Shown: piece by piece, positions 18,089 to 26,251 of the stretch
Position numbering within the stretch: the first letter of the stretch is position 1
Layout: each line of letters starts with the position of its first letter
DNA from: Rhodobacteraceae bacterium HTCC2083
Lineage (GTDB): Bacteria; Pseudomonadota; Alphaproteobacteria; Rhodobacterales; Rhodobacteraceae
Assembly: GCA_000156115.1 (NCBI GenBank)
Contig: DS995277.1
Span: forward strand, 1 to 43,904
Length of the DNA stretch: 43,904 nt
Direction: 5' to 3'
The notes under the pieces: generated by a model
The model's database searches: none
The model's input: the letters and a program-made list of their open reading frames with translations, nothing else
What the model was told of the DNA's origin: nothing
Position numbers and translations under genes: made by a program

Positions 18089-19017
18089 CGGTTCTCTGAC
18101 ACACGCGAAGCAAGGTAGGTTGAAACGTCCTCGGCAACTTTTTGCAGCTCAAGTTTCGACAGACCTTTGCCCTTCGCGTTTATCGTGACGCCGGCTTTAC
18201 CTGCAATTATATCCACGGATATACCGTCGCGTTTAGATTTTATTGTCAGTGACTTAGGTGGGTGTTTCTTATTTGATTTTGACCCACGCTTTAGCTTTGG
18301 GACAATCGTGCGATACGCTCGTTTTGGGGCGGTTTCAACATCAATCTCAACCATGATTTTTTCGCGCAATGACACACAGGCAAGACCCAAAGACACGTCA
18401 CCCTGTGGTACTGACAGCCGCCCTGCGACCTCTTCTTGGGTCAGGTCTGATAGGCTTTCAGCAAGCAATCCGATGGATAGCAATTCTTCAAACCCGTTCA
18501 GGTCTTTTCGCATCGTGTTTTCGTGAAAGCGCTCTTCCAGATCCGCGAGCGCGGCATCGCCTTGATCCGTTGAAAGAATCGCTAAAACAGGAAGACCAAG
18601 TTGACGGCAGGCCTCAATTCGACGGCGTCCAGATTGCACGACAAACGCGCTATCAGTTTGAAGTGGGCTTTCTTCATTGGGCCGCCAATCAGGATCGACG
18701 GGCCGCACACGAATGGGCTGGGTCTGACCACGGCGCGCAATATTGGCTTTTAATGCTTCAAACGCCTCATCAGACAACCAATCTCCAACGCGATCACTGC
18801 CCGCAGGATCATTGATCTGCGTCACATCGAGCGGCAACGCGACAGTGCCATTCAGGATACCGGACACAAGCGAGCCATGCGTTTCTTCGATACGTTGCTT
18901 TAGCAAGTTCATTGCAGAGCCGGCCCACATGCCCCCCATCGCAGGCTTGGGAACGTCCTGAAGTACCGCATCATCAAGAGGGGGCAAGCCTGCGTCGAGT
19001 TTCCGTTTCTTAGCCAT
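18085..19017 (-). CDS. parB: Plasmid partition protein ParB/RepB
   Basis: A 310-residue ParB-family CTPase-fold partition protein that binds centromere sites and loads the ParA ATPase. The N-terminal domain has GQTQPIRVRP (about 97-106), VVQSGRRRIEACRQLG (126-141) and the box HENTMRKDLNGFEEL (165-179). A helix-turn-helix follows: LTQEEVAGRLSVPQGDVSLG (192-211). It begins three bases after parA on the same strand. A near-copy of the palindrome found before parA lies inside its 3' part (18208-18223, coding GISVDII). The C-terminal part is lysine-rich and probably dimerises. It could equally be named RepB; the replicon type is not clear. Confidence 0.9.
   Translation of the reverse strand: MAKKRKLDAGLPPLDDAVLQDVPKPAMGGMWAGSAMNLLKQRIEETHGSLVSGILNGTVALPLDVTQINDPAGSDRVGDWLSDEAFEALKANIARRGQTQPIRVRPVDPDWRPNEESPLQTDSAFVVQSGRRRIEACRQLGLPVLAILSTDQGDAALADLEERFHENTMRKDLNGFEELLSIGLLAESLSDLTQEEVAGRLSVPQGDVSLGLACVSLREKIMVEIDVETAPKRAYRTIVPKLKRGSKSNKKHPPKSLTIKSKRDGISVDIIAGKAGVTINAKGKGLSKLELQKVAEDVSTYLASRVSENR
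18208..18223. promoter_or_regulatory. Second copy of parS-like palindrome, inside parB
   Basis: TATATCCACGGATATA differs by one central base from the perfect palindrome before parA, and the match extends to AAT on the left side. Two copies flanking parA and most of parB suggest ParB-binding centromere sites. It lies in coding sequence, so codon constraint alone would not explain the match. Confidence 0.55.
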
Positions 19018-19020
19018 AAT

Positions 19021-20352
19021 TTAACTCCAACGATCTTTAATAAAGGCATCTGCGAAACCGCGTGTTGGCAGCTCTGGCCAAACACGTTGAACCAACGCAT
19101 CATTTACCGCATTTGCATTTGCCATGAAGGCCCGCGCAGAGGTTCGGCGCGACTTCGGGGGGAGGTATTCGTAGATGCTTTTGTATTCTTCTGAGGCATT
19201 TGCAATCGCGTCTGAGCGGTTGTACCAAACCTGCAATATTTCGCGCGGAGCGCGGCGATAGAGATCAAGAATTTGATCCGTGTCTTGATTGTTTTGTTCC
19301 TGCACAATCGTTGGCAGGACAACGTGCTCGCCGCTACCGATCTCGATATCTGCCTCGAACCCCATGATGAACTCAAGGTATTCGCCGATGTTAGAGACGT
19401 AAGTCGAGAGCGTCGCCAAGTCAAAACCCTTCATGGTTTGCGGAATAACCACCGTATCCGCAGCGATGAGGCCATTCAGCTGCATTAGAGTTAACGAAGG
19501 CTGTTGGTCGATGACGATAACGTCCACGGTTTCTTTCAAGGCTTGCGTGTAAGCGTTAACATTAAATGAACCGTCCGCACGACGCAGGTCAGCAGCGCTG
19601 GTCTTGGCTCCGTACCCCTCGTCCCAGCGCTTAATTGCCTCTTTGAGGATACGATACACAGGAATCTGGGATTGCCGCGACAGAAAGAACAGACTGATGT
19701 CCCCGTTTTGAATATTAGCGCCACCTGGAATGAGTTTGATTCCCGGCCACGGGGTCTTTTGCCAGATTGCGTTAAGCGCATCAGGCGTAGGGGTGTTTAG
19801 GGCTTCCGCACCCGGATCATCGACACCCATAAAATCCGCTAGGGTAGGGGTGTCTGGCTGAAACAAGGGCAGGGATTCATCAGCAAAGTATAGGCTAACG
19901 GTGGCCTGAGGATCCGCGTCGATGATACCAACGCGCAGGCCATAAAACAAGTTCACATATTGCGCGAAATGCGCAGCAGATAGGCTTTTTCCAGTGCCGC
20001 CTTTTTGCGCACCAAAGGTTACGATCTTGACCGGTTCACCCGGTTTTCGCCAATGCAAATGCTGGCGACGCGCGGCTTTGTTAGATCCCATAATTGATCT
20101 GATGAGCATAATCTCGGAAGGGGAAAACGTGCGCTCTCGACCAATTTTTGCACCTTCGGGGAATTCTGGTTCTTCATTGGAAACGCGCGCAAGGTAAGTC
20201 ACATCGACTGCCATAAGCTCTGCAACTTCAGTCATAGAAAAGCGACGCGCCACCCGCGTTCTCAGGGTTAAATCCCTTTGGAGCTTAGTATTCACGCTAC
20301 CCATGACACGGGTCATGTTGCGGATAAATTGTTCGAAATTGCCGTAGGCCAT
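19021..20352 (-). CDS. parA: Plasmid partition ATPase ParA/RepA
   Basis: A 443-residue Walker-type partition ATPase of the large, plasmid form. The N-terminal region has a MerR-like helix-turn-helix (FSMTEVAELMAVDVTYLARV, about 38-57), expected to repress its own operon. The deviant Walker A is TFGAQKGGTGKSLSAAH (117-123 core), switch I is IDADPQATVSLYF, and Walker B is VDVIVIDQQPSLT. Together with ParB it segregates the replicon. Its start lies only five bases after a perfect 16-bp palindrome (20358-20373), a good candidate for a self-operator or centromere. The order rep-parA-parB-galM on one strand with tiny gaps suggests one operon. Confidence 0.92.
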   Translation of the reverse strand: MAYGNFEQFIRNMTRVMGSVNTKLQRDLTLRTRVARRFSMTEVAELMAVDVTYLARVSNEEPEFPEGAKIGRERTFSPSEIMLIRSIMGSNKAARRQHLHWRKPGEPVKIVTFGAQKGGTGKSLSAAHFAQYVNLFYGLRVGIIDADPQATVSLYFADESLPLFQPDTPTLADFMGVDDPGAEALNTPTPDALNAIWQKTPWPGIKLIPGGANIQNGDISLFFLSRQSQIPVYRILKEAIKRWDEGYGAKTSAADLRRADGSFNVNAYTQALKETVDVIVIDQQPSLTLMQLNGLIAADTVVIPQTMKGFDLATLSTYVSNIGEYLEFIMGFEADIEIGSGEHVVLPTIVQEQNNQDTDQILDLYRRAPREILQVWYNRSDAIANASEEYKSIYEYLPPKSRRTSARAFMANANAVNDALVQRVWPELPTRGFADAFIKDRWS

Positions 20353-20357
20353 ATAAT

Positions 20358-20373
20358 TATATCCGCGGATATA
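20358..20373. promoter_or_regulatory. Perfect palindrome before parA, candidate parS / operator
   Basis: TATATCCGCGGATATA is a perfect 16-bp inverted repeat. It sits between the rep stop and the parA ATG, five bases from the start, where it would overlap the ribosome site and could block translation or transcription when bound. A one-mismatch copy is at 18208-18223. Binding by ParB (centromere) or ParA (operator) is inferred from position and repetition. Confidence 0.65.
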
Positions 20374-20400
20374 GTGTTGAAAGATAGCTTGGAAAACGCA

Positions 20401-21327
20401 TCATGCCGCCAAATTGAGCGAAGGCGTTCTATGTTGCAACTTTTTTTGCACCATATTCCAACGTTTTAAGAATTGTTCCAACATTCTCAGCATCCCTTCT
20501 TCTTGATTGTAAGCTTGAGATTGAACGAACAACTGCATGAATTGCTCCTCGTTTGGTGGTTTACGCCAGTGATTTTGCCATGTTGTTTGCACAGCTTTCG
20601 TAAAAGCAATCAATCCAGCTGTTGAAATTCTTTTGTTGAAAAGGTTTGTGGTTTGCAACGTTAACTCATTTGGAGTGATCGCAACATTCAGAGCGAGCCA
20701 GAGCTTCCCAAGATGATTTTCAATCTGTCTTTTCGTAGAAATGTCTGTGGCATATTGTTCGAGTAATTCTTGCGTTTCAGAGGCTAGTGTATTGTTCACA
20801 GGCCTGTTGAAGTTCGGGAATACTGCACCTTTGGAAAGTGCTGACCAATTTAAAAAAACAGATACTAACTTGGCTGAAGGTTGTTTCTTCTCAGCATTGC
20901 AAGCAGGTGTATGGTTTTTATGGCTATGATTTTTAGAGTTTACTCTGCGTTCAATTGGCTGAACGCTGCATTTACTTTTTGGTGTGGCTTTGGACTGTCG
21001 CATATTAGAAAGTTGTGCTCGCCAGTTTTGCCAAAAGGTCACGCAATATTTTAGGCGATAGTTATAACCGTTGGCCATTTTCTGGGAGGTCGTGTTTAGA
21101 AGATCAAGGTTTCGAAGCTCGCTGATGTAGCCTGAAATAGAGGCTTTGGAACGGCCTATACGATCGCTTAACTGGGCGAGGGAGGGCCAACATTCACCGG
21201 TGGTATTTGCCATACGACATAGCTCTACAAGGAGGCGAAACGCGCCGGGGGTCATATCGATATCCATGACATCAGAGGGCAATGCTACAAATCCTTTTGC
21301 GGGATCAAATTCATGCGAAATAGCCAT
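20401..21327 (-). CDS. Winged-helix replication initiator candidate
   Basis: A 308-residue protein with an N-terminal winged helix: TPGAFRLLVELCRMANTTGE, then WPSLAQLSDRIGRSKASISG and YISELRNLDLL. Such HTH_36-type modules occur in replication initiators of small replicons. The middle is lysine-rich and probably flexible; the C-terminal 150 residues are helical without a motif I recognise. It lies directly upstream of parA with 48 bp between, the normal place for a replicase gene in rep-par cassettes. ATG 21327 (preceded by AGGAA) is preferred over an in-frame start at 21351. It has no clear resemblance to RepC, Rep_3 or the RPA-type initiators that I can see, so the replicon type is unassigned. 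A plain regulator is the alternative. Confidence 0.68.
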   Translation of the reverse strand: MAISHEFDPAKGFVALPSDVMDIDMTPGAFRLLVELCRMANTTGECWPSLAQLSDRIGRSKASISGYISELRNLDLLNTTSQKMANGYNYRLKYCVTFWQNWRAQLSNMRQSKATPKSKCSVQPIERRVNSKNHSHKNHTPACNAEKKQPSAKLVSVFLNWSALSKGAVFPNFNRPVNNTLASETQELLEQYATDISTKRQIENHLGKLWLALNVAITPNELTLQTTNLFNKRISTAGLIAFTKAVQTTWQNHWRKPPNEEQFMQLFVQSQAYNQEEGMLRMLEQFLKRWNMVQKKLQHRTPSLNLAA

Positions 21328-21355
21328 ATTTTTCCTGTTCCCCGCAGCCAAATGC

Positions 21356-21464
21356 TTGCGGTGATTCTGGCATTCTGCTATCTTCCTTGTAGGAAAGCGC
21401 GATAGCTGATGCTGTTCGTTTTACGGGCTTTGGAAGGTTGCCGCCTTTCAGAGCCCATTCTTTT
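21356..21464 (+). ncRNA. Candidate antisense control RNA opposite the rep leader
   Basis: On the plus strand TTGCGG (21356-21361) and TATCTT (21379-21384) are spaced by 17 bp and would start an RNA near 21391. A 13-bp stem follows (21425-21437 with 21444-21456, six-base loop) and then a T-rich ATTCTTTTT. The two non-Watson-Crick pairs in the stem are G-U pairs on this strand but A-C mismatches on the other, so the structure fits a plus-strand RNA. The resulting RNA of about 70 bases would be complementary to the leader of the minus-strand rep mRNA, as ctRNAs are in other plasmids. Not proven. Confidence 0.45.
21425..21464 (+). terminator. Rho-independent terminator-like hairpin
   Basis: A 13-bp stem from GGGCTTTGGAAGG paired with CCTTTCAGAGCCC, loop TTGCCG, followed by ATTCTTTTT. 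It includes two G-U pairs on the plus-strand RNA. No protein gene on the plus strand ends before it, which supports a short non-coding transcript. Confidence 0.6.
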
Positions 21465-21930
21465 TGGGACTATCTGTTCCTGTTAGGTCATCTGGTCTGT
21501 CCTTGCTGCACGCGCAGATTCAGCTGCGCTTTCCACCGTAGTGGTTCATTTCGAGTGTGTGCGGGCGTTGACCCTGCTACGGTGCAAGCGACCCAGTAGG
21601 GACGCTGCGGTGTCTTTTGTGTCTGCCTCTGGGACCGATTCTGATCCCTTATACGTTGTATTATGACAGGATATGGCGCGAAAACCATGTTTAAGGCAAG
21701 AGATACTATGTTTTAGAACGGGTGGCGCTTGGATGAGTTTGGTGCGTTTTCATTGAAAAAACATAGAACCAATTGAAATTAAATAAAAAATTAGAAATAC
21801 TGACCGTTAAGAGTTTTAGATTGAAATCTGCCAGTGCATTGCTCTTTCGCCGAATCAACTTCGCCACTGTGACTTGTGCTTGTTCAGATCGCGTGATGCA
21901 GTGGGGGAAATTGATCGAGAAGATGCGGAA

Positions 21931-22659
21931 ATGATAGAGCAAACCCAAGAGCGATTCCCCGAACTGACGTTTGTCGGTGTGGATGGTGTGCTTCTACGTT
22001 TCGGGGCGGATGTGACAGAGCAGGCGAATGTTGCGGCCTTCTCGTTTCATCAACATATTGACTCGCTGGGACTGCAAAGCATTCTTGAAAGTGCACCGTC
22101 TCTGAGCGCCGTTTTTTTGCGACTTGATCTTGCAGGCGATCTTGATGCCACCGTGCAACTCATTGAGGCGGAGATGCGAGCCAAGGACTGGCTTGGCCTA
22201 GCGTTTAGGCCAGACAGGCAATGGACCATTCCGTGTAGCTTTGATGGCCCACAGCTTAGCGAAGCGGTGGGTTTGGCTGGTGTAAGCGAAGCCGACGCGA
22301 TTGCGCAAATTACGGATGTACGGCTACGTGTTCTTACACTTGGGTTTGCGCCGGGGCAGCCGTATTTGGGCAGTTTAGAGCCACATTGGAACATTCCGCG
22401 CATGGATGGGATTGCGCCGAAAGTGCCTGCCGGTGCTTTAGTTGTCGCCGTGCGTCAGCTTATTATTTTTAGTTTCGAGGCCCCCACAGGTTGGCGCCAT
22501 ATCGGCCAAACTGCATTTCGATGCTTTGATAAGGATCGCACAACGCCGTTTGCGTTTGAGGCTGGGGATGTGGTCCGGTTCGCGCGAGCGAGCACAGGTG
22601 AGATCGAGGATCTACGCCAAGATACTTTTGGCGGGGCGCGATTGGAGACATTGACATGA
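21931..22659 (+). CDS. pxpB: 5-oxoprolinase subunit PxpB (KipI-like)
   Basis: A 242-residue subunit of the ATP-dependent prokaryotic 5-oxoprolinase PxpABC, which opens 5-oxoproline to glutamate. The C-terminal AHS1 domain is clear: VLTLGFAPGQPYLGSLEPHW, then IPRMDGIAPKVPAGALVVAV and the tail GWRHIGQTAFRCFD and FEAGDVVRFA. An open frame extends upstream to 21874, but ATG 21931 gives the usual length. The start lacks a strong ribosome site, so GTG 21901 remains possible. Its stop overlaps the pxpC start (ATGA). It is the first gene of a four-gene overlapping operon. Confidence 0.88.
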   Translation: MIEQTQERFPELTFVGVDGVLLRFGADVTEQANVAAFSFHQHIDSLGLQSILESAPSLSAVFLRLDLAGDLDATVQLIEAEMRAKDWLGLAFRPDRQWTIPCSFDGPQLSEAVGLAGVSEADAIAQITDVRLRVLTLGFAPGQPYLGSLEPHWNIPRMDGIAPKVPAGALVVAVRQLIIFSFEAPTGWRHIGQTAFRCFDKDRTTPFAFEAGDVVRFARASTGEIEDLRQDTFGGARLETLT

Positions 22660-23660
22660 CCTCCTCGTTTTTTGTCGAGCACTGCGGCCCTGCGGTGACT
22701 GTTCAAGACGCAGGCTGGCGCGGAACATTGGCGAGCGGTTTGTCGCGGGGCGGGGCGGCAGACACATTGGCTTTGGCACAGGTTTGGGCTCTGCTTGGGC
22801 AAGAGGGCACAGCCGTTCTGGAGCTGGCGGGTTTTGGAGGACGGTTCAAAGCTCTCGCACTTACGCGCATCGCTTTCGCGGGTGCGAATATGGATCTGAG
22901 GTTGGATGGCGAAGCGTTGCTGGGCCATGCTGTGCACCGCGTTGAGGCGGGGCAGGTTCTTGACATTGGTGCAGCGCGCGCTGGAACCTATGGATATCTT
23001 GGAGTTGGCGGCGGACTTGAAACACCGCGCTTCTTGGGCTCTGCGAGCACGCATCGTGGGGCGGGGCTGGGGCAAGTGATCGAGGCCGGACAAACGCTTG
23101 TCTGTGGGGAAGATGCTACGCCGGATCGTGTTGGGCTTAAGCTGCCGCAGATGAATGCCAAGAGTGGTGCCATTCGCGTGGTGCCAACAGCCCATACCTC
23201 GCTTTTTTCAAAGGATCAGCGCGAGGCGTTTGAGAGAACGGTTTTCACACGTGGTGCGCGTGGCAATCGGCAAGGAATCGCGCTGGAGACGGATGTGAGT
23301 TTTGCGCTAAAGGGCGGTCAATCTATACCGTCTGAAACTGTGATTCCCGGTGATATTCAAGTTCCGGGGCAGGGGGCGCCGTTTGCGCTTTTGGCGGATA
23401 GTCAAACGACAGGGGGTTACCCCAGGATTGCTGCGATCTTGCCGTGTGATTTACCGAGGGTGGCGCAGGCAGATGTGGGCGAGACTTTGCGTTTCTCATT
23501 CGTGAGCCGCGAAGAGGGTATCGCGTTCGAACGCTCGGATCGCAAAGCAAGTGCAGCATTAGCGAAAGCCTGCACGCCAATTTTACGCAACCCAGCAGAC
23601 ATGAATGACCTGTTGTCCTATCAGTTGATCAGCGGCGCAATATCAGGAGAAAATGAATGA
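22656..23660 (+). CDS. pxpC: 5-oxoprolinase subunit PxpC (biotin-dependent carboxyltransferase-like)
   Basis: A 334-residue AHS2-domain protein, the PxpC (KipA-like) subunit of 5-oxoprolinase. The signature opening VQDAGWRGTLASGLSRGGAA (about 16-35) is characteristic, where PxpC normally has QD.GR.G....G...GGA.D. Further on are YLGVGGGLETPRFLGSAST and IPSETVIPGDIQVPGQGAP. It overlaps pxpB by four bases and pxpA by four bases, so the three subunits are made together. The homologous urea amidolyase domain is excluded by the neighbours. Confidence 0.9.
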   Translation: MTSSFFVEHCGPAVTVQDAGWRGTLASGLSRGGAADTLALAQVWALLGQEGTAVLELAGFGGRFKALALTRIAFAGANMDLRLDGEALLGHAVHRVEAGQVLDIGAARAGTYGYLGVGGGLETPRFLGSASTHRGAGLGQVIEAGQTLVCGEDATPDRVGLKLPQMNAKSGAIRVVPTAHTSLFSKDQREAFERTVFTRGARGNRQGIALETDVSFALKGGQSIPSETVIPGDIQVPGQGAPFALLADSQTTGGYPRIAAILPCDLPRVAQADVGETLRFSFVSREEGIAFERSDRKASAALAKACTPILRNPADMNDLLSYQLISGAISGENE

Positions 23661-24424
23661 CACAGACTGTCGATTTGAATGCAGATATGGGCGAGAGCTT
23701 CGGGGTTTGGACACTTGGCAACGATAGCGCGCTTTTGGATATCGTGACCTCTGCTAATATTGCCTGTGGCTTTCATGCGGGGGACCCTGATGTGATGGCG
23801 CAGACGATGAAATTGGCCGTCGAAATGGGCGTCGGTATTGGCGCGCATCCTGGCTTTCCAGACTTGAGAGGGTTTGGGCGTTATCGTATGCATTTGCCTT
23901 TGCCGCAATTGGCAAATGCGGTGCGCTATCAATTGGGCGCGGCGCAAGCTATGGCCAAGGTCGCAGGCGGGCACGTGCGTCATTTGAAGCTGCATGGGGC
24001 TTTGGCGAATATGTGTTCCGAGAACTACGAAATGGCAGAAGCCTGTTATCGCGCGGCTTTGGAAGTTGATTCAGAGATCATCATCATGGTCTTGGCTGGC
24101 ACGCAGCAGCAGAAGGTGGTTGAGGCACTTGGCTGTGCCTATGCGGCCGAAATTTTTGCGGATCGCGCCTATAATGATGATGCTACTTTGGTGGATCGCG
24201 CTTTGCCGGGGGCTGTTATTCATGATGCGGACCTTGCGGCTGCGCGCATGGTTGAGATGGTGCAAGCGGGTGCGATAATTGCGGAAAGTGGCAAGCGTAT
24301 TCCAACGCGGATCGATACGATTTGCATGCATGGAGACACGCCCGAAGCGGCTGAGATCGCGCGTGGAGTGAAAGCCGCGTTAGAGGCGGCAGGCATCACC
24401 GCGAAAGCTTTTCCGCATGAGTGA
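23657..24424 (+). CDS. pxpA: 5-oxoprolinase subunit PxpA (LamB/YcsF family)
   Basis: A 255-residue LamB/YcsF-family protein, the PxpA subunit thought to bind the lactam substrate. Motifs are VDLNADMGESFGVWTLG (about 5-21), SANIACGFHAGDPDVM (32-47), GIGAHPGFPDLRGFGR (60-75) and VKPHGAL-like LKLHGALANM; the C-terminal CMHGDTPEAAEIA closes the barrel. The length matches the family (about 250). It overlaps pxpC by four bases, and the next frame, a CoA-transferase, begins eight bases before its stop. Reported neighbours of pxpA are usually transporters; a CoA-transferase here is less common. Confidence 0.92.
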   Translation: MTQTVDLNADMGESFGVWTLGNDSALLDIVTSANIACGFHAGDPDVMAQTMKLAVEMGVGIGAHPGFPDLRGFGRYRMHLPLPQLANAVRYQLGAAQAMAKVAGGHVRHLKLHGALANMCSENYEMAEACYRAALEVDSEIIIMVLAGTQQQKVVEALGCAYAAEIFADRAYNDDATLVDRALPGAVIHDADLAAARMVEMVQAGAIIAESGKRIPTRIDTICMHGDTPEAAEIARGVKAALEAAGITAKAFPHE

Positions 24425-25122
24425 GCAGAACCCGTTTTGGCAAGACTTGAACGGTGCCGTGTTTGGCGAACAGATCGCGCCATATCAGATGAGGGGGCAG
24501 GGGCATCTATCTTCGTTCTATTGCACCTCTGATTTGGCGGAAGCCTCTATCGGTTTGGCAGGGACTGCTTTGGCGCGATATTGTGGTGTGGCGAGCGATA
24601 CGGTCACCGTGGATCGCCGTCTTGCGTCGCTCTGGTTTGATATGACGTTGCGCCCTGACGGATGGGAGCTGCCCTCGCTTTGGGATGAGGTCGCGGGTGA
24701 TTATCAATGTGCCGACGGATGGATCCGGCTGCACACGAACGCGCGACATCACCGTGATGCTGCTTTGCGTGTTTTGAACGTCGCTGTTGACCGCGATGCT
24801 GTGAGAGAGGCGGTTTTAGCGTGGAGAGGGATAGAGCTAGAAACTGCGATTGTTACTGCTGGTGGGTGCGCGTCGTTTATGCGCACCGCAGAGGAGTGGG
24901 CGCAGCATCCGCAGGGCAGGGTGGTCGCGTCTAATCCTCTGGTGCATTGGGAGACCCATGGATCGTGCGCACCTCGTTCGCGTCCTGAAAAGATTAGTCT
25001 CGCTGGTTTAAAAGTCCTTGATCTAACCCGCGTCCTTGCAGGGCCAGTGGCAACGCGGTTTTTTGGCGGGCTTTGGTGCAGAGATCTTGCGCATTGACCC
25101 GCCATTCTGGAACGAGCCGAGT
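24417..25122 (+). pseudogene. CaiB/BaiF CoA-transferase, front half (split by 13-kb insertion)
   Basis: The front half of a family III CoA-transferase. The first 225 residues form the divergent N-terminal repeat (SSFYCTSDLAEASIGLAGTA, ADGWIRLHTNARHHRDAALR), and the second repeat starts with LKVLDLTRVLAGPVATRF. A run of six T at 25059-25064 shifts the frame, giving a stop at 25097. With five T the family sequence continues as FLAGFGAEILRIDPPFWNEPS and ends abruptly near 25122. The rest of the protein (EVTLGKRCA onward) is found at 38265-38905. So the gene was cut by the insertion described below, and each half has since gained a frameshift. ATG 24417 overlaps pxpA by eight bases. Confidence 0.88.
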
Positions 25123-25131
25123 ACCGGAATC
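25118..25131 (+). repeat. Left core direct repeat of the insertion (attL-like)
   Basis: CGAGTACCGGAATC at the left junction matches CGAGTGTCGAAATC at 38260-38273 at 11 of 14 positions, in direct orientation. CoA-transferase similarity stops within the left copy and resumes within the right copy, so these are probably the crossover sites of a tyrosine recombinase. Confidence 0.6.
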
Positions 25132-25479
25132 TTTTATCATTCAAATACATTGATTTATCTGAGTTTTCTTGTGTTTTACCAACAGTATTACCAACTAAAA
25201 GAAATAGTGAGGCTGGCACTCGGTTACTAACAAAATGATTGGTAGACGAACCTTTGATGGGGCTCTTGTCGCTCAAGTGTAGCCAGGCTATTGCCGGCAG
25301 GCGTACTTTTGCAACCTTAGCGATGAGGGCAGGGGCACGTGAAGAAATTATGGGCCGAGTTTAAATCATTCGCCGGTATAGATTACACGACAGCGATATG
25401 TGCTTCCGTCCGTAGATGCACTGAGGCCAGCAATGTTGTTGACCTGCAATGAACTCGGACGATGCCTGGGGAAATTGGA
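25132..25479. other. Left end of the element, non-coding
   Basis: About 350 bp without a convincing gene. It begins at the left core repeat, holds the paired TACCAAC motifs (25177-25196) and leads into the unknown gene at 25480. No promoter is clear. Confidence 0.4.
25177..25196 (+). repeat. Paired TACCAAC arm-site motifs, left end
   Basis: TACCAACA at 25177-25184 and TACCAACT at 25189-25196 are direct repeats with 12-bp spacing. The same motif pair with the same spacing and orientation occurs at 38113-38132 near the other end. Paired short repeats at both ends are typical arm-binding sites of a tyrosine integrase. Confidence 0.55.
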
Positions 25480-26157
25480 ATGACAATCCGATCAGATGAA
25501 ATTGCGGAAAAGAAAAGAAAGAGTGCTGAAGAGGCGGATCAAGATAAAGAAGATACCATAGAAGCTATTGGGGAGATAAATGGCTTTATCAAAAACGGTT
25601 TCCTTAACCACGGAGCAACTTGGACAAGGACTTGGTTCGAACTCGACTTGAAATGGTTTAATGGCGAGAATTCGTATGTAACGCTTCCAGCCGCTGAACT
25701 GGAAGAATTCATCAAACGCGCCACGACGATTGCGGAAGCGTTTGAACTAGCAAAATTCGTTACGGCATCGCGGTTAGAACATGGAATTTCAATCCCCGCG
25801 GGCCTTAGGGAGCTAATGGCATGTTACTTGAGAGGGGAATTCACACCTGTATCAAAGGGTCCAGGTCGCAAGGTCGATACGTGGGGGAGAGATTTCATTA
25901 TCGCAAGAACCATGCAGATACTGGAAGGCAGATGGGAACACCGATGCCCGACCAAGCGCAAAGGTTCTAGTAGCGGGATGAAAAGCGTCAGCCAGATCGT
26001 CCATGAAGCAATGCGGAGCATAGAAATCGACAACGTTGATGTCGAGCGCATACAGAAAATATATACGACAGCTCGAAAGAAGAAGGAATGCGATGAGCTG
26101 CAAGCTATGTGGGTGAAATGGATGTTCGACGACGATCCGGATTTAATCCGCATTTGA
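25480..26157 (+). CDS. Uncharacterised element protein
   Basis: A 225-residue protein I do not recognise. It opens with a charged helix (EIAEKKRKSAEEADQDKED), then has an acidic-aromatic region (WTRTWFELDLKWFNGENSYV), and a Lys/Arg-rich middle (GPGRKVDTWGRDFIIART). The C-terminal half is helical and ends in an acidic tail (MFDDDPDLIRI). It has no signal peptide or membrane segment. It stands first in the left arm, before the AlpA-like and primase-helicase genes, so it may serve replication or excision of the element. An in-frame ATG at 25462 is also possible; 25480 is favoured by a GGGGA sequence before it. Confidence 0.6.
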   Translation: MTIRSDEIAEKKRKSAEEADQDKEDTIEAIGEINGFIKNGFLNHGATWTRTWFELDLKWFNGENSYVTLPAAELEEFIKRATTIAEAFELAKFVTASRLEHGISIPAGLRELMACYLRGEFTPVSKGPGRKVDTWGRDFIIARTMQILEGRWEHRCPTKRKGSSSGMKSVSQIVHEAMRSIEIDNVDVERIQKIYTTARKKKECDELQAMWVKWMFDDDPDLIRI

Positions 26158-26251
26158 ATGTTGGCAATATTTCATTGAATTATAACCAACCATTAGGGCC
26201 GAACGAAATGACAGCATGATGAAATACACGGAATCATCATGAGGTTAAAAA

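Larger units (their letters stand above)
21328..21930. other. Intergenic rep-pxpB region, candidate origin
   Basis: About 600 bp with no convincing gene. It holds the rep leader, a plus-strand hairpin with a T-run (see the ncRNA entry), a small inverted repeat TTCCT-TGT-AGGAA at 21383-21395, and a very AT-rich stretch around 21760-21805 (AATTAAATAAAAAATTAG). The AT-rich part could be a DNA unwinding element. I found no iteron series of direct repeats, so origin function is only suggested by position next to the rep gene. Confidence 0.4.

Noticed and set aside
21488-21688. A 66-codon minus-strand frame in the rep-pxpB gap
   Set aside because: It has no ribosome site or family resemblance and overlaps structured non-coding sequence.
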